From NCBI RefSeq assembly GCF_011038845.1, contig NZ_JAAKDW010000010.1, forward strand, positions 62,001-126,000: a DNA stretch of 64,000 bases, written 5' to 3'. The notes beneath the pieces are model-generated. The model had not been told where the DNA came from and did no database searches. It was given only the letters and a program-made list of their open reading frames with translations. Both the position numbers and the translations under genes were made by a program. Positions 30,760-40,053 of this stretch are shown in pieces; the stretch's first letter is position 1; each line of letters starts with the position of its first letter. The stretch is from Enterococcus sp. ZJ1622 (GTDB lineage Bacteria > Bacillota > Bacilli > Lactobacillales > Enterococcaceae).

Positions 30760-32694
30760 TTATTTCTGTTTTTGCTTGTTTCTCGTGAATATCAGTCCCA
30801 ATATGGCTAATATGCCTACAAGCGAGAGTAATTGGGATGTCCTTTTGTTCTCACTTGTTTCAGGTAACTGTTCCTGTCTTTTCTCCTGTACTGGCTTAGT
30901 ATCTTGACCGTTGCGAGTCCTGTTTTTTACATTTCTCCATTCTGTCTTTTTTTCTTCGATGTTGTTATTTATTTTGTCTTGAACGCTACCCCCGTCGTCC
31001 TTGTTTGTCTCCTTATCCGCGTTTTGGCTAGTTCCTTCTTTCTTCTCCCCGTTATCTGTTTTTTTCGATACATAGATATAGATGATTACTTGTTTTTGTT
31101 CGGTAAAATCCCCCACAGTTTTACCTTTTATTTCTTTCAGTACATAGCCATCGATTTTTCGTTCTTCTGTTCGATATTCATCCCCTACTCGCCCCACGAG
31201 TACTACATCATCTGCTAGTTTCCGATTTTGTTCATCTTGGTACTGTACGATTACTTTGGCTTCTGCTACTGTCTTTTCTGTTTCTTTCGTATAGACATAA
31301 CTAACGGTTTGTGGTGTTTCATCCAAGAGACCGATTGCATTTTTCGGTAACTGAGTTTCATCTAATGTATATCCGTCAATCGTCAGTTTATAGTCCTCAG
31401 TAGTTGCATCATAGCTTTCCCCGATATTGCCCTCGATAATTTTTGGTGGTCTTAGTTCTTGTCCTTCTTGATCGAGATATTCCACTGTTACCTCTCCTGC
31501 TTTTTGCAGATGAGCAATTTGGAATTGATGTAAATACGTTCCACTAGAAATTGCATAAAAGGAATAGCCCGCTGGTTTATTGTAGCTTTCCATAGGATTA
31601 TTCAGCCTTGCGTTATACTCGATCGTCTGAATCGCTTCGAAATTTTCTGGTGTGATCCCTGAAACTGTTATTCCTTGTTCTGTTATCATTAATCGATCAC
31701 CTGTTATCTGTGTACCGTTGATGTCCAAATAAGTTTGGCTTGGACTGTTTGAAGTAGTAAAAGGCGGCATATAGCCATCAAAATTCACTAATCGGTTCGG
31801 CATGATAGAAAACGGTAAATAGATCGTCTGTTGCTCTGCATCATAATTCAATTTGGACTCATGAAGCGTTGTCGGTGGATCATTCCTTCCTGTGTTCTGG
31901 CCAAAAGCTGCTAAATTTCTCAATGCCGGAAAATGATCAATAACTGTAAAATCTGTGACCCCGCAAAATTGTATCCTTAATTCTTCTAGCTTAGGCAAGA
32001 CAGCTAGTGGACTGATGGTTGTGATATTGAAATTCGATTCAAAGGACAATGATTCTAACTGCTGTAAGTGTACGATTTTGTCATAAACTTTATCTGTCAC
32101 ATTGGCGGATGAAAGATTCAGTCTTGTAATGTTTGTCCCGAATAAAGGCAGATTTTCATCCGTTACGTTTGCTCCCATCAAATACACATATGTCAGTTTA
32201 GGTAACGTTACCAAAACAGAAAAATCTGTGACTTGATTGGTTCCCCTCATATAGAAGGAACTCAGATTCACTGCATATTCCAAGCCTGAAAGATCTGTCA
32301 AATCTGCCTCAGTCTCATAGATGTAAAGTGTGGTCAGATCACTCATTTTTTCTTTCGTCAATGCTGCGATCTCCGTATTCAAAGACGCAGCAACAGCTTT
32401 CTGCAATACAGGATCTGGTAGCCAGCTTGACAGCTCTTCAGAAGAAGCTGTATGTTGTTCATTTGTCAAATAGCTGTTCTCGGATTCAGCTATTTCGCTT
32501 ACTTGGCTTTCTTCTATCGTCTTTGCTGTGATTGCTGTTTCTTGTGTTCCCTTTTCATTCTCCCCTTCATTTAAGGACATCGAAGGGTCATTACATTCAT
32601 TTGTCTGTTCTTGTGCTGTCACTGTTATCGTCGAGAGCAGCAGTACGGAAGTTATAAGAACAGTGAAACGAATGGATCGATAGATAGTACGCAT
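30760..32694 (-). CDS. cell-wall-anchored LRR/MucBP surface protein with LPETS sorting motif
   Basis: 644 residues from ATG 32694 (AAAGGAG; frame open to 32739). Signal peptide (1-30), then an internalin-like region (about 95-300: LTTLYIYETEADLTDLSGLEY, LPKLTYVYLMGANVTDENL, LPKLEELRIQFCGVTDF), a spacer domain, two MucBP repeats (about 415-560: VTVEYLDQEGQEL...VSYVYTKE and VIVQYQDEQNRKL...IIYIYVSKK), a charged linker and a sorting signal LPETS, hydrophobic helix and KQKQK tail. The Gly of LPXTG is Ser (AGT). Probably adheres to host or mucin ligands. Confidence 0.85.
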   Translation of the reverse strand: MRTIYRSIRFTVLITSVLLLSTITVTAQEQTNECNDPSMSLNEGENEKGTQETAITAKTIEESQVSEIAESENSYLTNEQHTASSEELSSWLPDPVLQKAVAASLNTEIAALTKEKMSDLTTLYIYETEADLTDLSGLEYAVNLSSFYMRGTNQVTDFSVLVTLPKLTYVYLMGANVTDENLPLFGTNITRLNLSSANVTDKVYDKIVHLQQLESLSFESNFNITTISPLAVLPKLEELRIQFCGVTDFTVIDHFPALRNLAAFGQNTGRNDPPTTLHESKLNYDAEQQTIYLPFSIMPNRLVNFDGYMPPFTTSNSPSQTYLDINGTQITGDRLMITEQGITVSGITPENFEAIQTIEYNARLNNPMESYNKPAGYSFYAISSGTYLHQFQIAHLQKAGEVTVEYLDQEGQELRPPKIIEGNIGESYDATTEDYKLTIDGYTLDETQLPKNAIGLLDETPQTVSYVYTKETEKTVAEAKVIVQYQDEQNRKLADDVVLVGRVGDEYRTEERKIDGYVLKEIKGKTVGDFTEQKQVIIYIYVSKKTDNGEKKEGTSQNADKETNKDDGGSVQDKINNNIEEKKTEWRNVKNRTRNGQDTKPVQEKRQEQLPETSENKRTSQLLSLVGILAILGLIFTRNKQKQK

Positions 32695-32790
32695 AAATTC
32701 TCCTTTATATTGTATTTTTTCACTAAACTGGATATTCATTATGCTGATTTGAACGAAGCGATGTATTGTTTTGGGTATGGCATTTTAGCT

Positions 32791-33612
32791 TTATTGTACG
32801 TAACCTTCATAAAAATCTTTGTACTTACCCGCGATCGCAAACATCCCCAAGCTTTCAAAATTATCGATTGCCCGTTCTATTTTTCTTTCTCCCTCAGTTT
32901 TGCAGCCTTTGAACGATTCAATGATTCCAGTAAAGTATAAACAAATATTTCTGGTGTACATATCATTGATTTCTAAAAGTTCAGACAATTCATTCAAATA
33001 GTTCTCCGCATTTTTTATATCATGCGATCGGATACAAATGAACAAGACATTTACAAGTATTTTATTGTAAAGAGAATTGTATCCTTCAGAAACGTTATAT
33101 AATTTTCTTGTTTTCAGCATCTGATCAACGATGATAGTGATCGATTCCAATGAGAGCTGGTCCATCAAGGTGATAAACACATTGGTTTCGAAATTCGTCC
33201 ATTCTTCGACTTGCATCAATTGCTGGATCAGTCTGCCTGCATGTTTCTCAAACTGTTCGCTCCCTTTTAGCCGAGAGATAAACAAATCGTTCATTCGTTT
33301 GAGAAAAACGATGACAGCAGAAGTCTCTTGCTGATCCAATTCTCTTTTTGCCGCTTGTAGTATAACTAAATCCTTATGATGAAAAGCATCAGTCAACTCC
33401 TTCCATTTTTGTTCACGCCAGTCTTTTTTATAGCCTCGGTGAATGAACATAAACTCATCAAAACCGATATGCAGCGCTTCTAGTAATTTGATAAAAATAT
33501 CGATACTAGGCTGACTTAAATTTCTTTCGATCCGACTGTAATAACTGATCGTGATGGTCTCTTTACAAACATCTTTTTGTTTCAACCCTTTGGACACGCG
33601 GATCTTTCTCAA
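32791..33612 (-). CDS. Rgg/MutR-family transcriptional regulator
   Basis: 273 residues: N-terminal XRE HTH (LRKIRVSKGLKQKDVCKETITISYYSRIERNLSQPS) and a long TPR-like helical C-terminal part of the Rgg/MutR family, which often bind short peptide pheromones. Start assigned to TTG 33612; GGAG lies 5 bases upstream. Codons IYGDT upstream look homologous to other Rgg proteins, which suggests translation may begin slightly earlier at a non-ATG codon. Lies just upstream of the LPETS surface-protein gene and may control it. Confidence 0.75.
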   Translation of the reverse strand: MRKIRVSKGLKQKDVCKETITISYYSRIERNLSQPSIDIFIKLLEALHIGFDEFMFIHRGYKKDWREQKWKELTDAFHHKDLVILQAAKRELDQQETSAVIVFLKRMNDLFISRLKGSEQFEKHAGRLIQQLMQVEEWTNFETNVFITLMDQLSLESITIIVDQMLKTRKLYNVSEGYNSLYNKILVNVLFICIRSHDIKNAENYLNELSELLEINDMYTRNICLYFTGIIESFKGCKTEGERKIERAIDNFESLGMFAIAGKYKDFYEGYVQ

Positions 33613-33869
33613 CGTATCTCCGTATATAACAATCGCCTCCCACTATTTTTCTCCTTTAAAATTAATGATTGTTTAATTTATCATAACATTAACTATTTAA
33701 ATTTTAATAGAAATAGTACAATAAGTCATTTGCAGAATTTTCTAAATAAAAAACGGCATCATTTGATCCAAGAGATTATTACCGAAAATTGAGACTGCAA
33801 ATTATTCGTATTTGAAGCAGACAAATAATATTCTTGTTATGTGGGGGAGAAACATAAGGAGATGGTCAT

Positions 33870-34127
33870 TTGTTAACTGTTAGTAAAGCTATATTTTGGT
33901 TCCCCTGTGTTTGTATGTTTGCCGTTTTTTGTTATTGTAAAAAGGGATGTAAGTGGTGCTGGAGAGATGCTCTTTTGTTCCTCCCTTGGCTTCCTTTCCT
34001 CTATTTTTTAGGAAAAATTTGGGACGAAGTAGATTCTGATCCATTGTTTTTTCTCTATTACGTCTCAGGACTTCTTTTATCTTTAGTATCATATGGACTT
34101 ATACTTATTTTTTTGAATAAGAAATAG
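33870..34127 (+). CDS. small membrane protein, possible paralogue of the gene at 174
   Basis: 85 residues with three hydrophobic segments (about 5-23, 33-48 and 60-81) and the end FLNKK. TTG start with AAGGAG upstream. IFW-x-P near the N-terminus, PFLYF in the middle and LNKK at the end recur in the 84-residue protein at 174-428. Unusually Cys-rich in the first loop (CKKGCKWCW). Unknown function. Confidence 0.6.
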   Translation: MLTVSKAIFWFPCVCMFAVFCYCKKGCKWCWRDALLFLPWLPFLYFLGKIWDEVDSDPLFFLYYVSGLLLSLVSYGLILIFLNKK

Positions 34128-34226
34128 CTTCATGATCAAGATGAACATTATACTTGCATTTTTTCTAAAATAGCGTTATTACGTAATTAGGGATAACAAA
34201 TAATAATTCTATTGAAAGGATGATGT

Positions 34227-34646
34227 ATGATGGCAAATGTACCAAGTATTCGTGACATGTTCCCTGATTTCAATGATGTGTTTAGTCCGGCGTTCAATGA
34301 TTTTCTGGGTGTCTCCAATTATCCGAAGGTAGATTTAGTTGAGAAGGATGAAGGATACAAGTTAACTGCTGATATGCCTGGTTGTGATAAAGAAGATACG
34401 ACCGTCGAATATTCAGACAATACTTTGACGATTTCTGCGAACCACGAATCCCATACAGAAGAAGAAAAAGAAGATGGACGCTATGTACGCAAAGAACGAA
34501 ATATGGTTTCTTACAAGCGTTCGTTTTATCTGCCTGATGTCGATGAGGACAAGATAACAGGCACATTCAAAAACGGTGTGTTGAAGCTAGAATTGCCTAA
34601 GACAGAACACCATAAAAAAGAAACGAAGAAAATCGAATTAAACTAG
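34227..34646 (+). CDS. hsp20: Hsp20/alpha-crystallin small heat-shock protein
   Basis: 139 residues. N-terminal MFPDFNDVFSPAFNDFLG, alpha-crystallin domain (about 38-125: PKVDLVEKDEGYKLTADMPGCDKEDTTVEYSDNTLTISA, FYLPDVDEDKITGTFKNGVLKLELPK). The GVLKLELPK strand before the tail is diagnostic. ATP-independent holdase in the cytoplasm. Tandem ATG codons, so the start may be 34230. Monocistronic with terminator. Confidence 0.95.
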   Translation: MMANVPSIRDMFPDFNDVFSPAFNDFLGVSNYPKVDLVEKDEGYKLTADMPGCDKEDTTVEYSDNTLTISANHESHTEEEKEDGRYVRKERNMVSYKRSFYLPDVDEDKITGTFKNGVLKLELPKTEHHKKETKKIELN

Positions 34647-34652
34647 TGAGAA

Positions 34653-34690
34653 ACCCGCCTCTCATTAAATGAGAGGTGGGTCGTTTTTTC
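34653..34690 (+). terminator. terminator of hsp20
   Basis: CCCGCCTCTCAT, TAA, ATGAGAGGTGGG (one G-U), then T run. Confidence 0.9.
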
Positions 34691-34764
34691 TGTCTTATCA
34701 TAATTTTTGCATGCTTCGGGTTAAATGTGTATGATAAATAAATAACAGTATAAGGAGTGGAGAA

Positions 34765-35244
34765 ATGAAAAAAATCGTTTTTATCAGTTTATTCGGCTCA
34801 TTGGTTCTATTTACTGCCTGTGGAAAATCGGATCCAAAAAGTACAACGTCAGACACTCACTCAACTAACATTACGACCAGTACCACTACTATTCACGAAG
34901 AACAATCATCAAGTACCCAAAGCACACAAGTCCAAGCGTCCCTTTCAACTGAACCAGTCCAAATGAGCTCAGAGACGATTCCCTCATCGAGTCCAGCAGA
35001 ATCCTCTGGTACTTCTTCCGTCTCTACGCAAGATCAGATGCTTCAGTATTTGATCGATCACACTCCTGAGTTGCAGAATGAGGATATCATGGTCAGTTTT
35101 TACGAAATGGTCGGACCAGATTATCTGTTTTCAGCTACAAGCCAATCCATTAAAAATCAAGGCGGCTCAGGCTCAGTAGGCTTCTATCGAGTTTCTCCGG
35201 AAGGAACGATCACCCTCACTGATGCTTATGGAAATCCTTTTTGA
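34765..35244 (+). CDS. Ser/Thr-rich lipoprotein
   Basis: 159 residues. MKKIVFISLFGSLVLFTACG has lipobox LFTAC; a Ser/Thr-rich stalk (about 20-90) follows, then a small domain (QDQMLQYLIDHTPELQNEDIMVSFYEMV..DYLFSATSQ..GSVGFYRVSPEGTITLTDAYGNPF). AAGGAGTGG before ATG. Same plan as the lipoprotein at 29165 but a different C-terminal domain. Unknown function. Confidence 0.8.
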   Translation: MKKIVFISLFGSLVLFTACGKSDPKSTTSDTHSTNITTSTTTIHEEQSSSTQSTQVQASLSTEPVQMSSETIPSSSPAESSGTSSVSTQDQMLQYLIDHTPELQNEDIMVSFYEMVGPDYLFSATSQSIKNQGGSGSVGFYRVSPEGTITLTDAYGNPF

Positions 35245-35294
35245 AATCTAAAAAAGAGCGGTGAGGTAAGTCAATTTGTTTCGATCCTATCCAT

Positions 35295-35342
35295 AAAAAG
35301 AAGTTCACGAAAAACGACGCTGTTTTTCGTGAACTTCTTTTT
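35295..35342. terminator. perfect 21-bp bidirectional terminator
   Basis: AAAAAGAAGTTCACGAAAAA(C) and its exact complement enclose GACGCT. Separates the lipoprotein gene from the convergent hydrolase gene. Confidence 0.9.
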
Positions 35343-35410
35343 ATCTGCCCAACTTGTTGGGGGTTGGATTGATGTACCGCTATTTCTTCCTTTTAGTCAT
35401 TTCTTAAGGA

Positions 35411-36004
35411 TCATGATTTCGATTGTTGATTGTTCAAATACTGCTTCAGACGATCGATCTCGTCATGATTAACGGTATGCTCGCCATCCAATAAAAGAAA
35501 ATGGACATGGGGAAAGGCTTGTTCTAATTGTTGTGATAATGCCAACACTTCACCTGGCAAACTTATCCTGTCTTGAGCCCCGCTTGTTACAATGATATCA
35601 GCGGAGACATCTGTTGCTTCGAATTGATAGACGAAATTACTTGGATGAAGTAAAATAACCGTATCAGCAAGTTGTGGTCTTTTTTCTAGTAATCCCAAGA
35701 TGAAATTAGCACCATTAGAATAACCGATAAAAATGATCTTGCTTTTTTTCTCTATGTCGTTCCATTCATTTTCGAGAAAATCAGCTACTCGTCGCTCGAA
35801 GTCGTTACGATCTAGCTTCCCTTCGACTAAAGGTGCAAAGAAACGGCGTTCTTCCCCGCTTCCATATGTACCTAAATAACTAAGGACACTAGCATCTGGA
35901 TAAAGCGCTGCGATCGTTGACAGCAATTGGTATTCGTTGCCACCAGTTCCATGAAAAGCCACGACTAATTGATCTTCTTGGCCTTGTTGAAAAAATTTTT
36001 CCAT
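35411..36004 (-). CDS. alpha/beta hydrolase (phospholipase/carboxylesterase type, MhqD-like)
   Basis: 197 residues. Oxyanion HGTGGN near residue 18, nucleophile elbow GYSNGAN, catalytic Asp in TSGAQDRI and His in DGEHTVNHDE. This length and motif set match YodD/MhqD-like serine esterases. Divergent from a ring-cleaving VOC dioxygenase with 31 bp between the starts; in B. subtilis homologous pairs belong to the MhqR regulon against quinones and electrophiles. No MhqR-type regulator seen here. Confidence 0.85.
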   Translation of the reverse strand: MEKFFQQGQEDQLVVAFHGTGGNEYQLLSTIAALYPDASVLSYLGTYGSGEERRFFAPLVEGKLDRNDFERRVADFLENEWNDIEKKSKIIFIGYSNGANFILGLLEKRPQLADTVILLHPSNFVYQFEATDVSADIIVTSGAQDRISLPGEVLALSQQLEQAFPHVHFLLLDGEHTVNHDEIDRLKQYLNNQQSKS

Positions 36005-36035
36005 AATGACCTCCTATAAAGAAAGGATTTTTTAT

Positions 36036-37013
36036 ATGACTGCACGTATCCATCATATCTCGATTTTAAATCGTTTTATTCAACCTACGTTCGATTTTTA
36101 TCATAATACACTTGGCTTAAAATTACTAATGAAAACGATCAATCAAGACGATCATACCATGTATCATCTCTTTTTTTCCGATGACCAACAACGGATCGGT
36201 ACCGAACTGACTTTTTTCGAAGTACGAGAAGGTGAAGATCATAAATTCGGTACTAATAATATCGAACGGACTGTATTGAAAGTTCCTTCCGAAGCGTCAC
36301 TAAGATTTTGGCAGGAACGTTTAGAATCAGCTGGTGTCTGCCATTATGGGATCGAAACCTTTAATGGTCGTCCGATGCTACGCTTTGAGGCGCCTGATGA
36401 CACACAAATGGCGTTGACACCATTGCGAGAATCTGAAAGCTTTAGTGACTATTATCCATTCAAACACACAGATATCCCAACGGAACACGCAATTTTAGGA
36501 ATCGACGCCATCCAATTACGGGTCCAATACCCCGCAGCAACTGAAAAAGAATTGACAGAATTATTAGGTTGGACACGAAAAAACGAAACAAGCTTCTTCG
36601 ATACAAAAAAACAAGTGACTGTTTTAGAGAACCAAGATACTAAATTCTATCAAGAAGTCCATTTGATTCATGATGTACACAGCCCACTTGCAGAACTTGG
36701 TATTGGCGGAGTCCATCATGTCGCTTTTGGTGTGAGAGATGAAGCAAGACTTCATGAACTAGACGAATTGTTGAATCAGCGGAACTTTACAAATTCTGGT
36801 GTCAAAAACCGTGAATTTTTCCAATCCTTATACTTCCGTGAACCAAATCGAATGCTATTTGAGATTGCTACGGAGGAAGGGACATTAGATCCTTCAGCGT
36901 ACGCTAATCAAGAGGATTCATTCGACGAGATTCCTTTATACTTGCCGCATTTTTTAGAGGGTGAACGAGAAGAATTCGAACAGATCCTAGCTAGTCAACA
37001 GCATACAAAATAA
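36036..37013 (+). CDS. VOC-family ring-cleaving dioxygenase (MhqO/MhqA-like)
   Basis: 325 residues from ATG 36036 (AAAGAAAGGA; frame opens at 36006). Two glyoxalase-fold modules: ARIHHISILNRFIQPTFDFYHNTLGLKLLMKT and the second starting GIDAIQLRV, with metal-site candidates in IHHIS, GVHHVAFG and MLFEIATEEG. Family members detoxify quinone-like or aromatic electrophiles. Terminator immediately downstream. Partner of the divergent hydrolase. Confidence 0.9.
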   Translation: MTARIHHISILNRFIQPTFDFYHNTLGLKLLMKTINQDDHTMYHLFFSDDQQRIGTELTFFEVREGEDHKFGTNNIERTVLKVPSEASLRFWQERLESAGVCHYGIETFNGRPMLRFEAPDDTQMALTPLRESESFSDYYPFKHTDIPTEHAILGIDAIQLRVQYPAATEKELTELLGWTRKNETSFFDTKKQVTVLENQDTKFYQEVHLIHDVHSPLAELGIGGVHHVAFGVRDEARLHELDELLNQRNFTNSGVKNREFFQSLYFREPNRMLFEIATEEGTLDPSAYANQEDSFDEIPLYLPHFLEGEREEFEQILASQQHTK

Positions 37014-37020
37014 AAAATCA

Positions 37021-37044
37021 AAAAGCGCGAGATTTCGCGCTTTT
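37021..37044 (+). terminator. terminator of the VOC dioxygenase gene
   Basis: AAAAGCGCGA, GATT, TCGCGCTTTT: perfect 10-bp stem with A/T flanks. Confidence 0.9.
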
Positions 37045-37288
37045 CATTTTATATGTAATCTATTAAAACAAAGTGGTTAAACAAATAATGTTTTGGAATA
37101 GCAATTTTTATAATCCGCAAAGTTTACATAATTAAATTATAGTTATATTTTTGATCTTCCCTCCGCATTCTCTGATATCTTCTAACATTTCGTATAACAA
37201 AAGTGTTAGCTTTTTCGATTGTGATTCCTTATTCAATCCAATAATATGACTATAAATACGTTTGTTCATTTAATTAGGAGGGGAAAAT

Positions 37289-38080
37289 TTGAATACTGAT
37301 AGTTTAAAAAAAGGATTGTCTACGTTTGACCTAAAAATCATAGGGATCATATTGATGTTTATCGATCACATTCACCAAATGTTTTATCTATTCGGAGCCC
37401 CCGGATGGCTAGATTGGTTTGGAAGACCAGTTGCTACTTTGTTCTTTTTTATAAGCGTTGTGGGGTTTTCACATACTCATGACAAAAAGAAATATATGCT
37501 ACGTCTTTATCTCTCAATGGTTCTCATGGCTTTCTTCACTTATTTTCTTGGTAATATCGTTCATTATGATGAAGTGGTATTGATGAATAATATTTTTAGA
37601 GATTTGTTTATTGGTACGGTCATGATGTATGCCCTCGATCTTTTCACTGATGGAAAAAATACTGGAAGTTGGAAAAAGATCGTCACAAGTATCTTTCTGT
37701 TTCTCTTGCCAATCTTGTTCTCATTGATTATCCCGTGGATGTTTTCCAGTCAATTAATCGGGCAAAATAGAATTATTTTTATGCTGATTACGTCATTTTT
37801 ACCTGCACTGCTTTTGGCAGAAAATAATTTTATGGTTCTTTTGATTCCTTTGCTTTATTTAGCAAGAAATCACCGGAACATTCAATGTATTATCATCTCG
37901 ATCGTTGCCGGCATATATTTCTTCTTGGGTACGACCCAGTGGATAATGATCTTTTCAATCATCCCGATATTGTTATATAACGGCCAAAAAGGAAGAGGAA
38001 TGAAATATTTCTTCTATATCTTTTATCCGGCACATATTGCCCTATTATATTTGCTATCCGCCTTTTTATATAAACAGTAG
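37289..38080 (+). CDS. TraX-family membrane protein
   Basis: 263 residues with about eight hydrophobic helices. STFDLKIIGIILMFIDHIHQMFYLFG and GRPVATLFFFISVVGFSHTHDKKKYMLRL match the TraX family (acyltransferase-3-like; TraX acetylates F pilin). Chromosomal TraX-like proteins in Gram-positives are of unknown substrate. Start TTG 37289 after AGGAGGGG. Confidence 0.85.
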   Translation: MNTDSLKKGLSTFDLKIIGIILMFIDHIHQMFYLFGAPGWLDWFGRPVATLFFFISVVGFSHTHDKKKYMLRLYLSMVLMAFFTYFLGNIVHYDEVVLMNNIFRDLFIGTVMMYALDLFTDGKNTGSWKKIVTSIFLFLLPILFSLIIPWMFSSQLIGQNRIIFMLITSFLPALLLAENNFMVLLIPLLYLARNHRNIQCIIISIVAGIYFFLGTTQWIMIFSIIPILLYNGQKGRGMKYFFYIFYPAHIALLYLLSAFLYKQ

Positions 38081-38097
38081 GCTAACAAAGCACAAAA

Positions 38098-38145
38098 AAT
38101 CTCTCATGAAGTACATTGGTAAAATGTTTCATGAGAGGTTTTGTT
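38098..38145 (+). terminator. terminator of the TraX-family gene
   Basis: CTCTCATGAA and TTCATGAGAG pair around 17 bases, followed by a T-rich tail. Confidence 0.7.
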
Positions 38146-38355
38146 CTTTTTTCAACGTATCGCTTTCCTCTTTCCACTACTACTACAATCTGAACGAGTC
38201 CATTTTTCGAAGTTTATAAATTTTTCCGAAAAAAATAGTGTACAGACTAAATTGCCTATACACTGGGGGTCAGTAATATTTATTCAATTAGTGGCACCAA
38301 ATCCCATTCATTAAGAACGTTTATATTTTTTATTATTTAAAACAACTATTTTAAA

Positions 38356-39975
38356 TCATTCATTTCCTTCCAGTTTTAATACTTTATCATAAAGTAGTTG
38401 TTCTTCTTGTGAGACTTTATGAGCTACCTCAATCAACGTATTAGGACTATTGATAAAAGTGTTTCTAATATGTGCTGCTGTGATATTATCTAAAGAAGAA
38501 GTTGCTTCATCCGCCAATATAATCGGTCTATTGTACAAAAAAGCTCTTGCTATTTCTATACGCTGTAGTTCTCCTCCTGAAAGATTCTGCCCATTTTCAG
38601 CTATTATGTAGTCTAATCCCTTTTCCGAGATCAATTGCTTCATCCCTGCATGATCAAGTGCAGTAAAAATGCTCTCTTCAGAAAATGAACGATCAAGAGT
38701 TACATTAAAACGAACCGTATCATTAAACACAAATGGTGTTTGCAAAATCAATGAGAATTGCTCACTTAATTGAGAAACAGCATAATTTGAAGTTGAAATT
38801 CCATTATACAAATATTCCCCTTCTAATATCGGAACATTCCCTTGTAAGACACCAAGAAGCGTTGACTTTCCAAATCCCGAAGGTGCCATTATTAGCATTT
38901 TTTCTCCAGCGTTAATGGTTAGATTAAGCCGACTAATCACTCTTTTATTGCCTAATTGAATAGTTACATCGCGTAGTTCTAATTTAGAAAATGGAGATAT
39001 AGATATTGATGCTCTTTTAGAATCACTCCGTTCTAATAAACGATTTGTTTTACTGTCTTTTAAAACTCGATCAACCCGTTTTTGAATGTCTCGCGTAGTT
39101 TGTAATTGATTTCGCATCTCAAGTACTGATAAGAGTGGTTTATTCAAATAATTTGACAATTGTACTACAGAAATAAATGCACCTAATGTTAGACTACTGT
39201 TTATAATTCGTAATATACCGATCCCAAACGGAAGTGTTAAGGCACATAGTGTAGCCAACACAGTCACGACCACGTTTGTATACCCCACTGTCTGATTCAT
39301 ATCTTTAAGAGCATTTTCTGATTCCCTTGCATAATGTGACACCCGTGCTGCCATTTCTTTTTCTACTTGATAAGTTCTTATTGTGCGTGTAGCTGTTAAA
39401 AAGTCTTTTAACCGTGAAAGAAATCTAGAGGTTTTTTCCGACCATTTTTCTGATTTTCCTCGGATCTGTTTCTTGGTCACATTCGAAATAATCAGCGGAA
39501 TAAGCGATCCTAAAAAGAAAGCAGCAGTAGTCCAAATATCGTATTTCAGTGAAGAAAAAAGAGCAAATAGAAAGGTAATCGCACTTGTTAAAATTGAAAG
39601 CACAGCATTTAAGCCATTTGTTTCCAATAATTTCAGATCATTCATAATAAACGACAAATCACTTGAAACATCAATTTCATGTATATCTTTTTGGATTAAA
39701 TGTTCAATTGCACGTTCTTTTATTTCTATATTGACAGACTTAATATAATTTGTTCGAGCACTTACATTAATCAGCATAACGATTCCAAATAGAGGTATAC
39801 CAACAACAGCAAAAGTAACATTTTTCACAAAAAAATTCAGGTCTGCATTTGTAGCTGCAGTAATAAAATTTCCTATTATAAACGCTTGGAAAATATACTG
39901 TAAACTAGATAAACTTGTCGAGATCAGAAATACTGCTAAACGTAATTTTGAACCATATTTTAAGATAGTCATCAT
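38356..39975 (-). CDS. ABC exporter, fused membrane and ATPase domains (peptide/drug type)
   Basis: 539 residues from ATG 39975 (GAGGCAC upstream; tandem ATG). Six membrane helices in the first 300 residues, then an ATPase with Walker A APSGFGKSTLL, Q-loop, signature LSGGELQRIEIARAF and Walker B IILADEATSSLD. No C39 peptidase domain at the N-terminus. Last gene of the accessory cluster; probably exports a peptide. The gene is AT-rich relative to the flanking chromosome, suggesting transfer. Confidence 0.88.
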   Translation of the reverse strand: MMTILKYGSKLRLAVFLISTSLSSLQYIFQAFIIGNFITAATNADLNFFVKNVTFAVVGIPLFGIVMLINVSARTNYIKSVNIEIKERAIEHLIQKDIHEIDVSSDLSFIMNDLKLLETNGLNAVLSILTSAITFLFALFSSLKYDIWTTAAFFLGSLIPLIISNVTKKQIRGKSEKWSEKTSRFLSRLKDFLTATRTIRTYQVEKEMAARVSHYARESENALKDMNQTVGYTNVVVTVLATLCALTLPFGIGILRIINSSLTLGAFISVVQLSNYLNKPLLSVLEMRNQLQTTRDIQKRVDRVLKDSKTNRLLERSDSKRASISISPFSKLELRDVTIQLGNKRVISRLNLTINAGEKMLIMAPSGFGKSTLLGVLQGNVPILEGEYLYNGISTSNYAVSQLSEQFSLILQTPFVFNDTVRFNVTLDRSFSEESIFTALDHAGMKQLISEKGLDYIIAENGQNLSGGELQRIEIARAFLYNRPIILADEATSSLDNITAAHIRNTFINSPNTLIEVAHKVSQEEQLLYDKVLKLEGNE

Positions 39976-40053
39976 GTGCCTCTTTTCAATGTTTTTTATT
40001 ATGAATAGAACGTGATAATTAATATTCATAAACAACGAACAGAGAAATAATTT

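Noticed and set aside
30241..30760. Search for further CRISPR repeats, spacers, tracrRNA or cas genes
   Set aside because: Only one repeat-like sequence found; nothing complementary to it or Cas-like was seen.
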